Source: Sodalis praecaptivus
GTDB taxonomy: Bacteria > Pseudomonadota > Gammaproteobacteria > Enterobacterales > Enterobacteriaceae
Assembly (NCBI RefSeq): GCF_000517425.1
Contig: NZ_CP006569.1
Span: 186,001-250,000, forward strand
Reading direction: 5' to 3'
Length of the DNA stretch: 64,000 nt
Shown here: piece by piece, positions 18,683 through 28,263 of the stretch
Layout of the letters: each line of letters begins with the position of its first letter
How positions within the stretch are numbered: position 1 is the first letter of the stretch
Position numbers and translations under genes: made by a program
Notes under the pieces: generated by a model
The model's input: only the letters and a program-made list of their open reading frames with translations
Told to the model about the DNA's origin: nothing
Databases searched by the model: none

Positions 18683-20701
18683 ATGGAGAAAAGTTTGCGG
18701 ATCAGACGTTCTTTAACGATCAAACAAATGGCAACGGTGTCCGGCGTGGCATTGGTGACTATTTGTCTATTCATCGTGATCCAGCTTTTCCATTTTGTTT
18801 CGCAGCGCCGTGAAGACTACACCCAGCAATTGCAAAATATCGCCATGTCGGTCCGCCAGCCGCTGTCCAGCGCGGTGCTCAAAGCCGATATTCCTCAGGC
18901 GGAACAGATTCTGGTCACCCTTAAACGCGGCGGCATACTGAGCCGCGCGGATGTGGTGCTGCCGAATAATGTTCAAGTGTTGCACGGCGATTTTCCGCCC
19001 GAGCGGCCGGTGCCGGCGCTGATAAGCCGCCTGTTCCGCCTGCCGGTTGAGGTGCAGGTGCCGCTTTATTCCCTGCCGCGGCCTTCTCATCCGCAGGCGC
19101 TGGCTTATTTGGTACTACAGGCCGACTCATATCGTCTGTATCAATTTATCGTCAGCGCGATTGCGACGATGATAACCACGTATTTGCTGTTGGCGCTTAT
19201 CATGACGGTCGCCATCACCTGGTGCATCAATCGGCTGATGGTCCATCCGCTGCGCGCGATTGCCCGCGAGCTGGAAAACCTGGCGCCGGAGGACATGGCT
19301 TCCCACCAGCTTACCCTGCCGAATATGCATCGGGACGATGAATTGGGGGTGCTGGTGCGCAGCTACAACCGCAATCAGCATGTCATCAGCCGCGGCCGGC
19401 AGGATCTCGAGCAGCGGGTGACACCCCTCGCTGCAGCCGGTTTGCCGACCCGGGCGCGGTTTCTCGCGATGCTGGACGCCCCTCTTGCAACGCATGTGGA
19501 AACCGGGTCGTATTGCCTGTTGGTGATTGCGGTTACAACGTTGCCGGAGGCGACGGGCGTTTTGACCGAATCGCAGCGTGACCTGCTGTACACCAGCCTG
19601 GCAAACCGGTTAAGACGGGATTGTGGCGCCACCAGCCTGCTGGCACAGTTGCACCCGCATGAATTCGCGCTGTGCCATTGGGCCACGGAACCGCCGTTTC
19701 AGGCCATGGCGCTGGCGCAGCGCGTGTTATCCATTATTAACGGGCCGCTGACCATCGGCAATCTGGCCTTGCGCCCCGCCGCCGGTATCGGCGTCGCTTT
19801 CGGGGCGCTTGAGGACAAAAACGCCGAGAAGGTCCTGAACCACGCCGCGCTGGCCGCATCCTCTGCGGCGGCGCGGGGTCGAAACCAGATTCTGTTTTTC
19901 GAGCCCGCACTGGCGGTCGCGGCGACCCGGCGGTTGACGTTTGCCCATCGTCTGCTGGAGGGGATCGCGCAGGGCCGCTGCGCGCTATTCTTCCAGCCGC
20001 AGGTCGATATGCGCGACCAGCGGCTTTTGAGTGCCGAAGCCCTACTCCGCTGGCGCCAGGACGACGGCAGTTGGAGCCTGCCGGAGGATTTCATTTGCCA
20101 GGTGGAGGCGGCGGGCGTCATGGTGCCGCTGGGCAATTGGGTGCTGGAGGAGGCGTGCCGGGTACTCGGCGAATGGCAGGGGCGCGGTATCGCCGTGCCG
20201 CTGGCGGTGAACCTGTCCGCGCTACAATTGCAGCAAAACGACCTGGTGTCGTCGCTAAAACAGAGCCTGGCGCGTTTTCAGGTCGGATGCTCGCAATTGG
20301 TATTGGAAATCACCGAGACCGCCCGCATTAACGAATTCGCCTCCTCGTTCCAGGTGCTGCGCGAGCTGCACGACCTCGGCATCGTCATTGCGCTGGACGA
20401 TTTCGGCATGGGTTATTCCAGCCTATATTGCCTCGATCGCCTGCGGCATCTGCCTATTGATATGGTGAAAATCGACCGCAGTTTTATCGCCACCTTGCCC
20501 GAGGACGCCATCATGCTGCGGGTAGTGAGCGCCATTGCCGACGTGCTTGACCTGCCGGTTATCGCTGAAGGGGTGGAAAACGCCGCTCAGCGTGATTGTC
20601 TGCTGGCGCACCACATTCATCGCGGCCAGGGGTATCTCTTCGCCGAACCGCTAACCCAGCAGGCGTTTGAACACCGCTTCTTCAATCGACCCTGCTCCTA
20701 A
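18683..20701 (+). CDS. pdeK: PdeK/HmsP-like c-di-GMP phosphodiesterase (degenerate GGDEF plus EAL)
   Basis: Membrane-bound protein: N-terminal TM near residues 10-32, periplasmic sensor region, second TM (ATMITTYLLLALIMTVAITW), HAMP-like linker, degenerate GGDEF, C-terminal EAL. The GGDEF motif is absent. EAL residues look intact: SAEALLRW, NLSALQLQ, EITET, LDDFGMGYSS, VKIDRSF, IAEGVE and QGYLFAEPL, so hydrolysis of c-di-GMP is likely. ATG 18683 gives MEKSLRIRRSLTIKQM, matching the E. coli YhjK start; an in-frame GTG at 18638 would add 15 residues. It is divergent from bcsO; in E. coli it reads in the same direction as the bcs genes. Confidence 0.92.
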   Translation: MEKSLRIRRSLTIKQMATVSGVALVTICLFIVIQLFHFVSQRREDYTQQLQNIAMSVRQPLSSAVLKADIPQAEQILVTLKRGGILSRADVVLPNNVQVLHGDFPPERPVPALISRLFRLPVEVQVPLYSLPRPSHPQALAYLVLQADSYRLYQFIVSAIATMITTYLLLALIMTVAITWCINRLMVHPLRAIARELENLAPEDMASHQLTLPNMHRDDELGVLVRSYNRNQHVISRGRQDLEQRVTPLAAAGLPTRARFLAMLDAPLATHVETGSYCLLVIAVTTLPEATGVLTESQRDLLYTSLANRLRRDCGATSLLAQLHPHEFALCHWATEPPFQAMALAQRVLSIINGPLTIGNLALRPAAGIGVAFGALEDKNAEKVLNHAALAASSAAARGRNQILFFEPALAVAATRRLTFAHRLLEGIAQGRCALFFQPQVDMRDQRLLSAEALLRWRQDDGSWSLPEDFICQVEAAGVMVPLGNWVLEEACRVLGEWQGRGIAVPLAVNLSALQLQQNDLVSSLKQSLARFQVGCSQLVLEITETARINEFASSFQVLRELHDLGIVIALDDFGMGYSSLYCLDRLRHLPIDMVKIDRSFIATLPEDAIMLRVVSAIADVLDLPVIAEGVENAAQRDCLLAHHIHRGQGYLFAEPLTQQAFEHRFFNRPCS

Positions 20702-20933
20702 TTCCCTATCGCTTACGCCAGGTCCGCCGCCGGCGTCCATTTTTTGCCCTGCCGCGCCCGCCGAAGGTAATATTTTCTGCTACAGGGTGACATCTGCAAA
20801 GGTCCGCTGTCTAACAACATGGTACACTTTGCGCCACACTTTTTCGGCGGAAAAGTAAAAACGATGCAAAGCACAGTCAACCGTCAAAGTGAGATTTACG
20901 TTTTTCATTGGTATTGATTGAGTAGGGGTTCAC

Positions 20934-22418
20934 ATGCAGGGCACCGGAATTCGTCTTTTCATAGGTGGTGTATTACTGGTGACGTCAGGCGGGTGGGCAC
21001 GGGCCGAAGCATTACAACCCGATGCCGCCTGGCAGCAGGGAAAACTCGGCAACGGCTTCGCCTGGCAGGTCCTGACCACGCCGCAACGACCCAACGATCG
21101 TATTGAATTGCGGCTGATGGTCAATACCGGCTCATTGGCGGAAAACGCCCAGCAGACCGGTTTTGCGCGCCTTATTGCCCGCCTGGCGCTGACGCACGGC
21201 GAAAACTTTACTACCGCACAGCTGACTTCCTTATGGCAGCAGGGCGCGAATGAACAACGGCCGCAGCCGCCGGCGCGCGTTTCCTATGATACGACGCTGT
21301 ACAGCCTCAGTTTGCCGAACGGTCGGCCGGATTTATTGAAAGAAGCGCTTAAGTGGATGGTGAATACCGCCGGCCACCTGTCTATTACCCCAGCGGCGGT
21401 GCAGCAGGCGCTGGCGGCCGCGGATCCGGTAGCCACGGTGCCGGAAAAACCGCGCAACAGCTGGTGGCATTACCGCCTGAAAGGGTCGCAACTGCTGGCG
21501 CACGGGCCGGATGCGGCGGCGAAATCGCCGGTGGATGCCGAGCAGGTGCAACATTTCTATCAACGCTGGTATACCCCCGACGCCATGACGCTGTATGTGG
21601 TGGGTAACGTCGATGGTCGCGCCCTCAACGAACAGATTGTCAAAACCTTCTCCGCACTGCAGGGCAAACGCGATACGCCGGCGACCGTGCCGACAATGTC
21701 GCCGCTGCCTCATCAGCCCGTCAGTCTGTTTAGCGACGAAGGCGATTACGACAGTCTTAAACTCGTTTGGGATAATCCGTGGCAGCCTATCCGCGATTCA
21801 CAGTCATTGAATCGTTATTGGCGCGGGGATTTAGCGCGCGAGGCGCTGTATATGCATTTGCAGCAGGCGCTAAAGGAGAGCGACCTGAAGCAAACCAATC
21901 TGCGCTTTGACTGTAATGTGAATTATCTGCGCGCGCAGTGCGCGATTCACATTGATACACAGGCGGACAATTTGACGCCGTCGCTGACCTTCGTCGCCCA
22001 TGAGCTGGCCAACGTGCGCAACAATGGCCTGAATCAATCGGAGTTTGACGCGCTGATGGCGCGTAAAACCGCTGAGCTGAGTACCTTGTTCGCCACTTAC
22101 GCCCGCACCAGCACCGATGTTTTGATGAGCCAGCGTCTGCGCTCACAGCAAAACGAGGTGGTGGATATCGCGCCGGAACAGTATCAGAAGCTGCGCAGCG
22201 CGTTTCTCGGGGGGCTGTCGTTACAGATGCTTAATCAGGAATTGCGCGCCCAGCTGTCGCAAAACGCCACGCTGGTGCTGATGCAGCCAAACGGCGAGCC
22301 GGAGGTGAACATGAAGGCGCTGCAGGAGAGTTACGAGCATATTATGGATCCCGGCCCGCTGCCGGCGACCATAGACGAGAGCAAGCCGGAAGTGACAGAT
22401 ATTCCGCCGGCCTCCTGA
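20934..22418 (+). CDS. yhjJ: M16-like periplasmic protein YhjJ (zinc site absent)
   Basis: Exported protein of the insulinase/M16 fold; N-terminal signal peptide (cleavage near GWARA-EA), 494 residues against about 498 in E. coli YhjJ, and alignable along its whole length (for example WYTPDAMTLYVVGNVDGRAL, LRFDCNVNYLRAQCAI, EVTDIPPA at the end). Where active M16 peptidases have HxxEH, this protein reads TGFARLIARLAL, so it should not be a working metalloprotease. In E. coli dctA lies between yhjJ and pdeK; here they are separated only by about 230 bp. Confidence 0.93.
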   Translation: MQGTGIRLFIGGVLLVTSGGWARAEALQPDAAWQQGKLGNGFAWQVLTTPQRPNDRIELRLMVNTGSLAENAQQTGFARLIARLALTHGENFTTAQLTSLWQQGANEQRPQPPARVSYDTTLYSLSLPNGRPDLLKEALKWMVNTAGHLSITPAAVQQALAAADPVATVPEKPRNSWWHYRLKGSQLLAHGPDAAAKSPVDAEQVQHFYQRWYTPDAMTLYVVGNVDGRALNEQIVKTFSALQGKRDTPATVPTMSPLPHQPVSLFSDEGDYDSLKLVWDNPWQPIRDSQSLNRYWRGDLAREALYMHLQQALKESDLKQTNLRFDCNVNYLRAQCAIHIDTQADNLTPSLTFVAHELANVRNNGLNQSEFDALMARKTAELSTLFATYARTSTDVLMSQRLRSQQNEVVDIAPEQYQKLRSAFLGGLSLQMLNQELRAQLSQNATLVLMQPNGEPEVNMKALQESYEHIMDPGPLPATIDESKPEVTDIPPAS

Positions 22419-22574
22419 CGCCGGCAGGAACGAATAATGCCGTGTCGCGCGCCAGATCTGGCGGCGCAGAAGTCCTACCGGGCCGTTATTCGGCGCATCA
22501 GTGATGTGCGCCGCGTCTGCGGTGTATTCGCCCTGGCGGGCCATCCTTCAGCGCACCAGGCTATCCGTGAACCG

Positions 22575-23516
22575 TTAGCCCGCGCGGGCCGGCATTGCGT
22601 CGCGCGGGATAATGGCGCCGCGGTACTGGATAACCGTACTGGCGGTACGATGCCCGCTCTCGGCTGCGGCGCCGCCGCTGCCGCCGGTCAGACGGACCGC
22701 CAGATAGCCGGCGCTGAAAGAGTCGCCGGCGGCGGTAGTGTCGACCACCTTCTCTTTCGGCAATTTCACCGCGGGCACTTCCTGTAACTCCCCACTGGCT
22801 TCCGATACCAGGCAGGCATCGGCGCCGCGTTTGATGACAATTTCACCAACGCCCAGCGCGCGGGTGCGATCCAGTACCGCGTCTACCGGTTGTTTTCCCC
22901 ACAGCATATCCTCGTCGTCCAAGGTCAGGAAGGCGATATCGGTACAGGCGAGGATGTCGCGATAGGCCGCCTGGGTCTCTTCCCGGCTCTGCCACAGGCG
23001 CGGGCGATAATTGTTGTCAAAAATGACTTTGCCGCCGTTGGCGCGGCAGGCCCGCAGCAAAGCCAACAGCCGCTCGCGGCTCTGCGGCGATAGGATGGCG
23101 ATACTGATACCGCTCAGATAAAGATAATCAAAGCCCGCCAGCGTTTGGCAAATCTGATCCGATAACGCGCTTTCCAGCCAATAACGGGCGGCCGCCTCGT
23201 TGCGCCAGTAATAGAAGGTTCGCTCGCCGTGGGCATCGGTTTCAATGTAATACAGGCCGGGCAGCCGGTTTTCCAAGCGCTGGATGAGGGAGGTATCCAC
23301 CCCTTCTTGTTGCCAGGATTGCAGCATGTCGTCACTGAAGCTGTCGGTGCCCAGCGCGGTAATGTAATGCACCTTGAGCTGGGCCGCAGGAACCAGACGC
23401 GAGAGATACACCGAGGTATTTAAGGTATCGCCGCCGAATCCGCGTTTAACGTCGCTGCCCTTTTGCGACAATTCGATCATGCATTCGCCGATAACGGCGA
23501 TGTTTTTGGTTGTCAT
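22575..23516 (-). CDS. kdgK: 2-dehydro-3-deoxygluconokinase (KDG kinase)
   Basis: PfkB-family sugar kinase that phosphorylates 2-keto-3-deoxygluconate to KDPG, the joint step of pectin/hexuronate breakdown feeding the Entner-Doudoroff aldolase. The N-terminal GGDTLNTSVYLSRL motif and the C-terminal PfkB signature DTTAAGDSFSAGYLAVRL (catalytic Asp) are visible. ATG 23516 gives MTTKNIAVIGECMIELS; an upstream in-frame start would add 15 unrelated residues. A likely KdgR operator lies about 80 bp upstream. Convergent with yhjJ. Confidence 0.95.
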   Translation of the reverse strand: MTTKNIAVIGECMIELSQKGSDVKRGFGGDTLNTSVYLSRLVPAAQLKVHYITALGTDSFSDDMLQSWQQEGVDTSLIQRLENRLPGLYYIETDAHGERTFYYWRNEAAARYWLESALSDQICQTLAGFDYLYLSGISIAILSPQSRERLLALLRACRANGGKVIFDNNYRPRLWQSREETQAAYRDILACTDIAFLTLDDEDMLWGKQPVDAVLDRTRALGVGEIVIKRGADACLVSEASGELQEVPAVKLPKEKVVDTTAAGDSFSAGYLAVRLTGGSGGAAAESGHRTASTVIQYRGAIIPRDAMPARAG

Positions 23517-23597
23517 TGCTTGGTTGCCCGTCATTAAAAAAGAGAAAGCTGATATAGGCACCTAGTCTCAACAGAATGGCCGGTGCAGTCAATAGCC

Positions 23598-23620
23598 GCT
23601 GAAACGTTGTTTTACTTTAT
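23598..23620 (-). promoter_or_regulatory. Candidate KdgR operator upstream of kdgK
   Basis: The stretch GCTGAAACGTTGTTTTACTT closely matches the KdgR box known from pectinolytic enterobacteria (core TGAAACnnTGTTTCA), with a near-palindromic TGAAAC/GTTTTA pair. It lies 82 bp upstream of the kdgK start, where a repressor of hexuronate genes would act. Seen by eye, not scored. Confidence 0.6.
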
Positions 23621-23959
23621 CATGACCTGGATCGTCACTGCGGCCATTTTCCCGGCGATTGCCCGTTAGGCGGGGGAGACGGCGTCTTGGCGCAACCGCC
23701 TAATGCACGCGAGATCCCCGCCGGCGCCGTTGCGTTTTCTGCCGCGCGCTTCACCCGGCGGGCCCGTGTTATCGCCGCGAGCGCAGCGGCGCCAAGGCCC
23801 ACCCAAAACGCCGCGCCGTTGCCGCTTCGGTGTAACCCACTGGCGACACGTTACTTTTGTGCGCGCAATACCGCCCATTCCCGCCGCTGAGTCTGGCAGG
23901 CGTGTAATCCTCAACTATGATTAATGCATCGGGGAAGCCTAACGAGGATATCGACATTC
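23621..23959. other. Intergenic region between kdgK and yhjG
   Basis: About 340 bp of GC-rich sequence without a credible gene. In E. coli the flagellar phosphodiesterase gene yhjH (pdeH) sits between these two genes; the gap here is too short to hold it and no remnant was recognised. A GCCGC-rich inverted sequence near 23774 resembles one near 36917. Confidence 0.5.
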
Positions 23960-26017
23960 ATGACACGGACCAAGAAAGTGATAGGTGGGATCGTGCTGTT
24001 TCTGCTGCTGCTCATCGTGGCGATCGTGATTTTTATCGCCACTTTTGACTGGAACCGCCTCAAACCGACCATCAATGAAAAAGTCTCCACTGAACTTCAG
24101 CGTCCCTTTGCGATTAATGGCGACTTGGGCGTGCAATGGTCCCGGCATCGCGAAGAGCGCGGCTGGCGCAGTTGGGTGCCGTGGCCGCATATCCATGCGG
24201 AAGATATCTCGCTGGGCAACCCCCAGGACGTTCCGGGCGACTACACCGCCCGGCTAAAACGTATTGAAGCCAGCATCGCCCCTTTAGCACTGCTGCACCG
24301 CGAAGTGTATCTGCCGCGAATCACGCTGGTCAGCCCGGACGCGTCGTTAAAACGATTGGCGAACGGTAAGAATAACTGGACCTTTAATCTGGCCAACAGC
24401 GACGATAAAGATAGCCAAAAACCCGTTTCGCCGTGGTCCTTCCAGGTGGACGATATCGTTTTCGATCGGGGTAAGATCGATTATCAAGACGCCATCGCCA
24501 AGGCGGATATCCATTTGACGGTAAACCCGCTCGGTAAACCGGTGGCCTTCGCCGAACTGACCGGCAGCGGCGACGATAAACAGGCGGCGGCGAAAACTGC
24601 CGACAACTACATTTTCGGCTGGAAAGCGGAGGGAACCTACAACAATGAACCCCTTAGCGGCTCGGGCAAAATTGGCGGCATGCTGGCGCTACGTAACGCC
24701 GGCGCTCCGTTCCCGCTACAGGCGGACGTACGATCGGGGAGAACCCGCGTAGCGTTTACCGGTACGCTGGAGGATCCGCTCAATTTCGGCGGTCTGGATT
24801 TGCGCCTGCGGCTCGCCGGAGAGAATCTCGGGGATCTGCAAGGCTTGACGGGGGTGGTACTGCCGGACTCACCGCCCTATAACACCGACGGCCATCTGGT
24901 TGCCTCCTTCAAAGGCAAAAACGCGGGTCGGTATCGTTATGAGAAGTTCAACGGCAAAATTGGTCAGAGCGATATTCACGGCACGCTGGAATACCGCCAG
25001 GGCAAACCGCGGCCGTCGTTAACCGGCGAACTGGTGTCCAATCGGCTGCGCTTTGCCGATTTGGGGCCGCTCATCGGCGCCGATTCCGGCACCGCATCCG
25101 GCAAACAGGCGGCCAAAACCAAGTCGATACAGCCGTCTGATAAGGTGCTGCCGTATGATAAATTCGATACCGCCAGCTGGTCCAAGATGGATGCCGACGT
25201 CAAGTTTACCGGCAAGGATATCGAGCATGGCGATGCGCTGCCGTTAAGCGATCTTTATACCCATCTGAAGTTGGATAATGGCGAACTGTTGCTCGATCCG
25301 CTGCGCTTCGGCATGGCGCGCGGGACGCTCAACTCCACCATTCGCCTTGAAGGGCAGCGTACGCCGATGCGCGGCCGCGCGGATCTTCATGCTCGCGGCC
25401 TGCAATTGAAGGCGCTGTTTCCAAACGTCGAGGCGATGCGCAGCAGTATGGGCCAGCTCAATGGCGATGCGCAATTCAACGGCACCGGTAACTCCGTGGC
25501 GGCGCTATTGGGCAGCAGCAACGGCAATCTGCGCCTGCTGATGAACGATGGCATTATCAGCCGCAATTTAATGGAAATTGCCGGTCTTAATGTCGGCAAT
25601 TACGTGGTCGGCAAGCTGTTTGGCGACGATCAGGTGAAAATCAACTGCGCCGCGGCGGACGTCAATGTGAATAACGGCCTGGCGCAGCCGCGGCTGTTCC
25701 TGTTTGACACTGAAAATGCGGTGATACATGTCGATGGAACCACCAATTTTGGCACCGAACGGCTGGATTTGTCGATCAATCCCGACAGCAAAGGCGCGCG
25801 CATCGTTACGCTGCGATCGCCGCTATACGTGCGCGGCACGTTTAAAAATCCTTCCGCCGGTGTGAAACCGGGGCCGCTTATCGCCCGCGGCGCTGCGGCC
25901 GTGGTGCTGGGGGCGGTGGTGACGCCGGCCGCGGCGCTTCTGGCGCTTATTTCACCGAGCGGCGGCGATGATAATCAGTGCGGGCCGATTTTAAGAGAGA
26001 TGAATATTAAAAAGTAA
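23960..26017 (+). CDS. yhjG: AsmA-family envelope protein YhjG
   Basis: Large inner-membrane-anchored AsmA-like protein, the family linked to phospholipid transport and outer-membrane biogenesis. One N-terminal TM helix (VIGGIVLFLLLLIVAIVIFI) is followed by FDWNRLKPTINEKVSTEL and a long periplasmic beta-rich region with the conserved C-terminal AsmA part (SNGNLRLLMNDGIISRNLM, RSPLYVRGTFKNP). ATG 23960 (MTRTKKVIGG) is preferred over an upstream start at 23924 because an AGGA lies at suitable distance and it matches the E. coli N-terminus. About 685 residues, as in E. coli. Confidence 0.94.
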   Translation: MTRTKKVIGGIVLFLLLLIVAIVIFIATFDWNRLKPTINEKVSTELQRPFAINGDLGVQWSRHREERGWRSWVPWPHIHAEDISLGNPQDVPGDYTARLKRIEASIAPLALLHREVYLPRITLVSPDASLKRLANGKNNWTFNLANSDDKDSQKPVSPWSFQVDDIVFDRGKIDYQDAIAKADIHLTVNPLGKPVAFAELTGSGDDKQAAAKTADNYIFGWKAEGTYNNEPLSGSGKIGGMLALRNAGAPFPLQADVRSGRTRVAFTGTLEDPLNFGGLDLRLRLAGENLGDLQGLTGVVLPDSPPYNTDGHLVASFKGKNAGRYRYEKFNGKIGQSDIHGTLEYRQGKPRPSLTGELVSNRLRFADLGPLIGADSGTASGKQAAKTKSIQPSDKVLPYDKFDTASWSKMDADVKFTGKDIEHGDALPLSDLYTHLKLDNGELLLDPLRFGMARGTLNSTIRLEGQRTPMRGRADLHARGLQLKALFPNVEAMRSSMGQLNGDAQFNGTGNSVAALLGSSNGNLRLLMNDGIISRNLMEIAGLNVGNYVVGKLFGDDQVKINCAAADVNVNNGLAQPRLFLFDTENAVIHVDGTTNFGTERLDLSINPDSKGARIVTLRSPLYVRGTFKNPSAGVKPGPLIARGAAAVVLGAVVTPAAALLALISPSGGDDNQCGPILREMNIKK

Positions 26018-26024
26018 CCGATGA

Positions 26025-26051
26025 CCGGCGGCGGGGCACTACCGCCGCCGG
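26025..26051. terminator. Strong GC hairpin between convergent yhjG and cdh
   Basis: A perfect 10-bp inverted repeat (CCGGCGGCGG and CCGCCGCCGG) with a 7-base loop sits 8 bp after the yhjG stop and 6 bp from the cdh stop. There is no T-run on either side, so it is a likely transcription stop or RNA stabiliser rather than a textbook intrinsic terminator. Confidence 0.5.
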
Positions 26052-26056
26052 ACCGG

Positions 26057-26830
26057 TCAATGACCCTTGAGAATGACGCAGCTATGGTCCTGGATCTCTT
26101 CAATCGAGCCGGTATTTCGGTGCAGTAAGCTGCGCTGGCTGGCCAGAAGTACCAGCGAGCCATCGGGCAACGGCGTCAGCGCCATACCGAATTCTCCCAT
26201 TTCCTCGGACGCTTCAGGCACTTCGCGCGCCAGCAGCAAAAACGGGCTTTGCGCCGCCAGCCCCGCCGCGGAAATGCGCTTGGCCAGATATTCATGGCCG
26301 AGCACCGGCTGCGCCAGCGGTTGCCAATCGGTGCTGATGCTGGCGGCATCGTTATCCAGCCGTTCGCGAATATCGGGCCGCAGGCAGGAGATATGAATAT
26401 GCAGCTGATTTTGCGTCCGCCCGTAGGCGGAATTGATCGCCAGCGACAGAAAACGATCGCCTATCGCCTGACCACGCCGGTCGGATAAAAAATGTCTGGC
26501 CTGCCAGGCAAGATAAAAGAAATTGGGCGTCGAGGTGGACAACAAGCGCGGGCTTTCGATACCGCTGATTTTTTCGGTGGGCATCAGTAAGAACTGCAGC
26601 GGCCCCACCAAATCCTTAAGCACCACATAGCCGGCGGCGGTATTCACTTCGCTGCACGGCGAAGGATCCCCGCGCTGCAATTGGTGCGGCACGCACTCTT
26701 CGCTCACTATCCGCCACAGCGCGTCGGGATGTTTCGGCGAGGAGGTATCGTAATATTGCCAGGCGCCGAGCGCCGCAACCAGAATAACAATCACCAGCAG
26801 CAGCGCATATTTGATCTGTTGCCACGTCAT
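26057..26830 (-). CDS. cdh: CDP-diacylglycerol pyrophosphatase
   Basis: Membrane-anchored hydrolase of the HIT-like superfamily that splits CDP-diacylglycerol into phosphatidate and CMP. One N-terminal TM (YALLLVIVILVAALGAW), then EECVPHQLQ, PSPCSEV, GYVVLKDLVGPLQFLLMPT, and the catalytic HIHISCLRPDIRE motif near residue 143, ending EEIQDHSCVILKG. 257 residues, family length. ATG 26830 has an AGAGGGTGA ribosome site. In E. coli cdh is far away near cpxA; its position between yhjG and yhjE is a rearrangement. Confidence 0.94.
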   Translation of the reverse strand: MTWQQIKYALLLVIVILVAALGAWQYYDTSSPKHPDALWRIVSEECVPHQLQRGDPSPCSEVNTAAGYVVLKDLVGPLQFLLMPTEKISGIESPRLLSTSTPNFFYLAWQARHFLSDRRGQAIGDRFLSLAINSAYGRTQNQLHIHISCLRPDIRERLDNDAASISTDWQPLAQPVLGHEYLAKRISAAGLAAQSPFLLLAREVPEASEEMGEFGMALTPLPDGSLVLLASQRSLLHRNTGSIEEIQDHSCVILKGH

Positions 26831-26940
26831 GGGTCACCCTCTTAATGTTCTCTACGCCGCATTAAAAAACGGGCCGCATCCGCTGGGATGACAGCCCGCC
26901 ATTACCGTTATTTTACCGGCAGGTCGCTTAGCCGCGCAAT

Positions 26941-28263
26941 TTACAGCGCCCGGTGCCGTGTTTCATGCGCCGCCAGCAGCGCCAGTAATGTCAGGCAGGC
27001 CATCGTCGCCAGGTAGATACCCACGTAGAATAATCCGTAATTGGCGGTGAGCCAGGCGGCAATATACGGGGCGACCGATGCGCCGATGATTGAGGCCACA
27101 TTATAGGAAAAAGAGGCGCCGGTATAGCGAACTTCGGTAGGAAATAACTCCGGCAATAGCGCGCCCATGGGGCCGAACGTGAGGCCCATTACCATAAATC
27201 CTATCAACAAAAACGCCATGACGACCCAGATATTGCCGGAACCCAAGAGCGACGGGAACACCAGCGCAAAGGCCATAATCAATACCGTAATGGCTATCAT
27301 GGTATGCCGGCGGCCGAATTTATCCGCCAATTGACCGGCGACGGGGACCATCAGGCCAAAACCAATGACGCCAATCATCAGCATCAACAGAAAGTCGTTG
27401 CGCGAGAAACCCAGACCGCGCGGCAGGGGAGCCGTTCCATAGGTCATGGAAAACACCGTCATGATATAGAACAGGGTGTAGGTGGCGACCATGATAAACG
27501 TAGCGATAACGGTGACTTTCAGATGCTGTTTCAGTAGGGTGCCGATGGGCATGCGCACCTGCGCCTTCGCCTTGGCGATTTTGGCGAAAACCGGCGTTTC
27601 GTGCAGCGAGACGCGCACATAAAGCCCAATCAGTACCAATACGGCCGACAGCAGGAACGGCACCCGCCAGCCCCAGCTCATGAACTGTTCATCGGTCAGC
27701 AGCCAGGAAAGCAGTAGGAACATGCCGTTGGCGAAAAAGAAACCAATAGGGGCGCCCAACTGCGGGAAGGAGCCATACAGCGCGCGTTTATGCGCCGGCG
27801 CGTTTTCCGTCGCCAGCAGCGCCGCGCCGCCCCATTCGCCTCCCAGACCGAGACCCTGGCCGAAACGGGCCAGCGCCAGCAGCAGCGGGGCCAGCACGCC
27901 GATGGTTTCATACCCCGGCAGGAGACCGATCACCACCGTTGAGATGCCCATGGTGAGCAGCGAGGCCACCAGAGTGACTTTGCGGCCGGCGCGATCGCCA
28001 AAATGGCCGAACAGCGCCGAGCCAATCGGCCGGGCGATAAACGCGATGGCGAAGGTGGCCAGCGATTGTAGCGTCGCGGCGGTGGCGTCCCCCTGCGGGA
28101 AAAAGATATGGGGGAAAACAATGACCGCGGCGGTCGCGTAGATATAGAAATCGAAGAATTCGATGGCGGTGCCGATCAACGAAGCAACAATCACTTTGCC
28201 CCGCGAATTAACGGGGGGCGCTGCTGCGTCGGAATCCAGAGTCGGTGCTGCTGAGACTTGCAT
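26941..28263 (-). CDS. yhjE: MFS metabolite:H+ symporter YhjE
   Basis: Twelve-TM major facilitator of the metabolite-H+ symporter (SHS/ShiA-like) family; substrate not established for YhjE. Family signatures are visible: EFFDFYIYATAAVIVFP in TM1, GHFGDRAGRK in the 2-3 loop, ARFGQGLGLGGEWGGAALLA in TM4-5, and LPELFPTEVRYTGASFSYN late in the protein. 440 residues as in E. coli. The ribosome site is weak. Same strand as yhjD, but more than 650 bp, including a tandem repeat array, separates them. Confidence 0.93.
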   Translation of the reverse strand: MQVSAAPTLDSDAAAPPVNSRGKVIVASLIGTAIEFFDFYIYATAAVIVFPHIFFPQGDATAATLQSLATFAIAFIARPIGSALFGHFGDRAGRKVTLVASLLTMGISTVVIGLLPGYETIGVLAPLLLALARFGQGLGLGGEWGGAALLATENAPAHKRALYGSFPQLGAPIGFFFANGMFLLLSWLLTDEQFMSWGWRVPFLLSAVLVLIGLYVRVSLHETPVFAKIAKAKAQVRMPIGTLLKQHLKVTVIATFIMVATYTLFYIMTVFSMTYGTAPLPRGLGFSRNDFLLMLMIGVIGFGLMVPVAGQLADKFGRRHTMIAITVLIMAFALVFPSLLGSGNIWVVMAFLLIGFMVMGLTFGPMGALLPELFPTEVRYTGASFSYNVASIIGASVAPYIAAWLTANYGLFYVGIYLATMACLTLLALLAAHETRHRAL

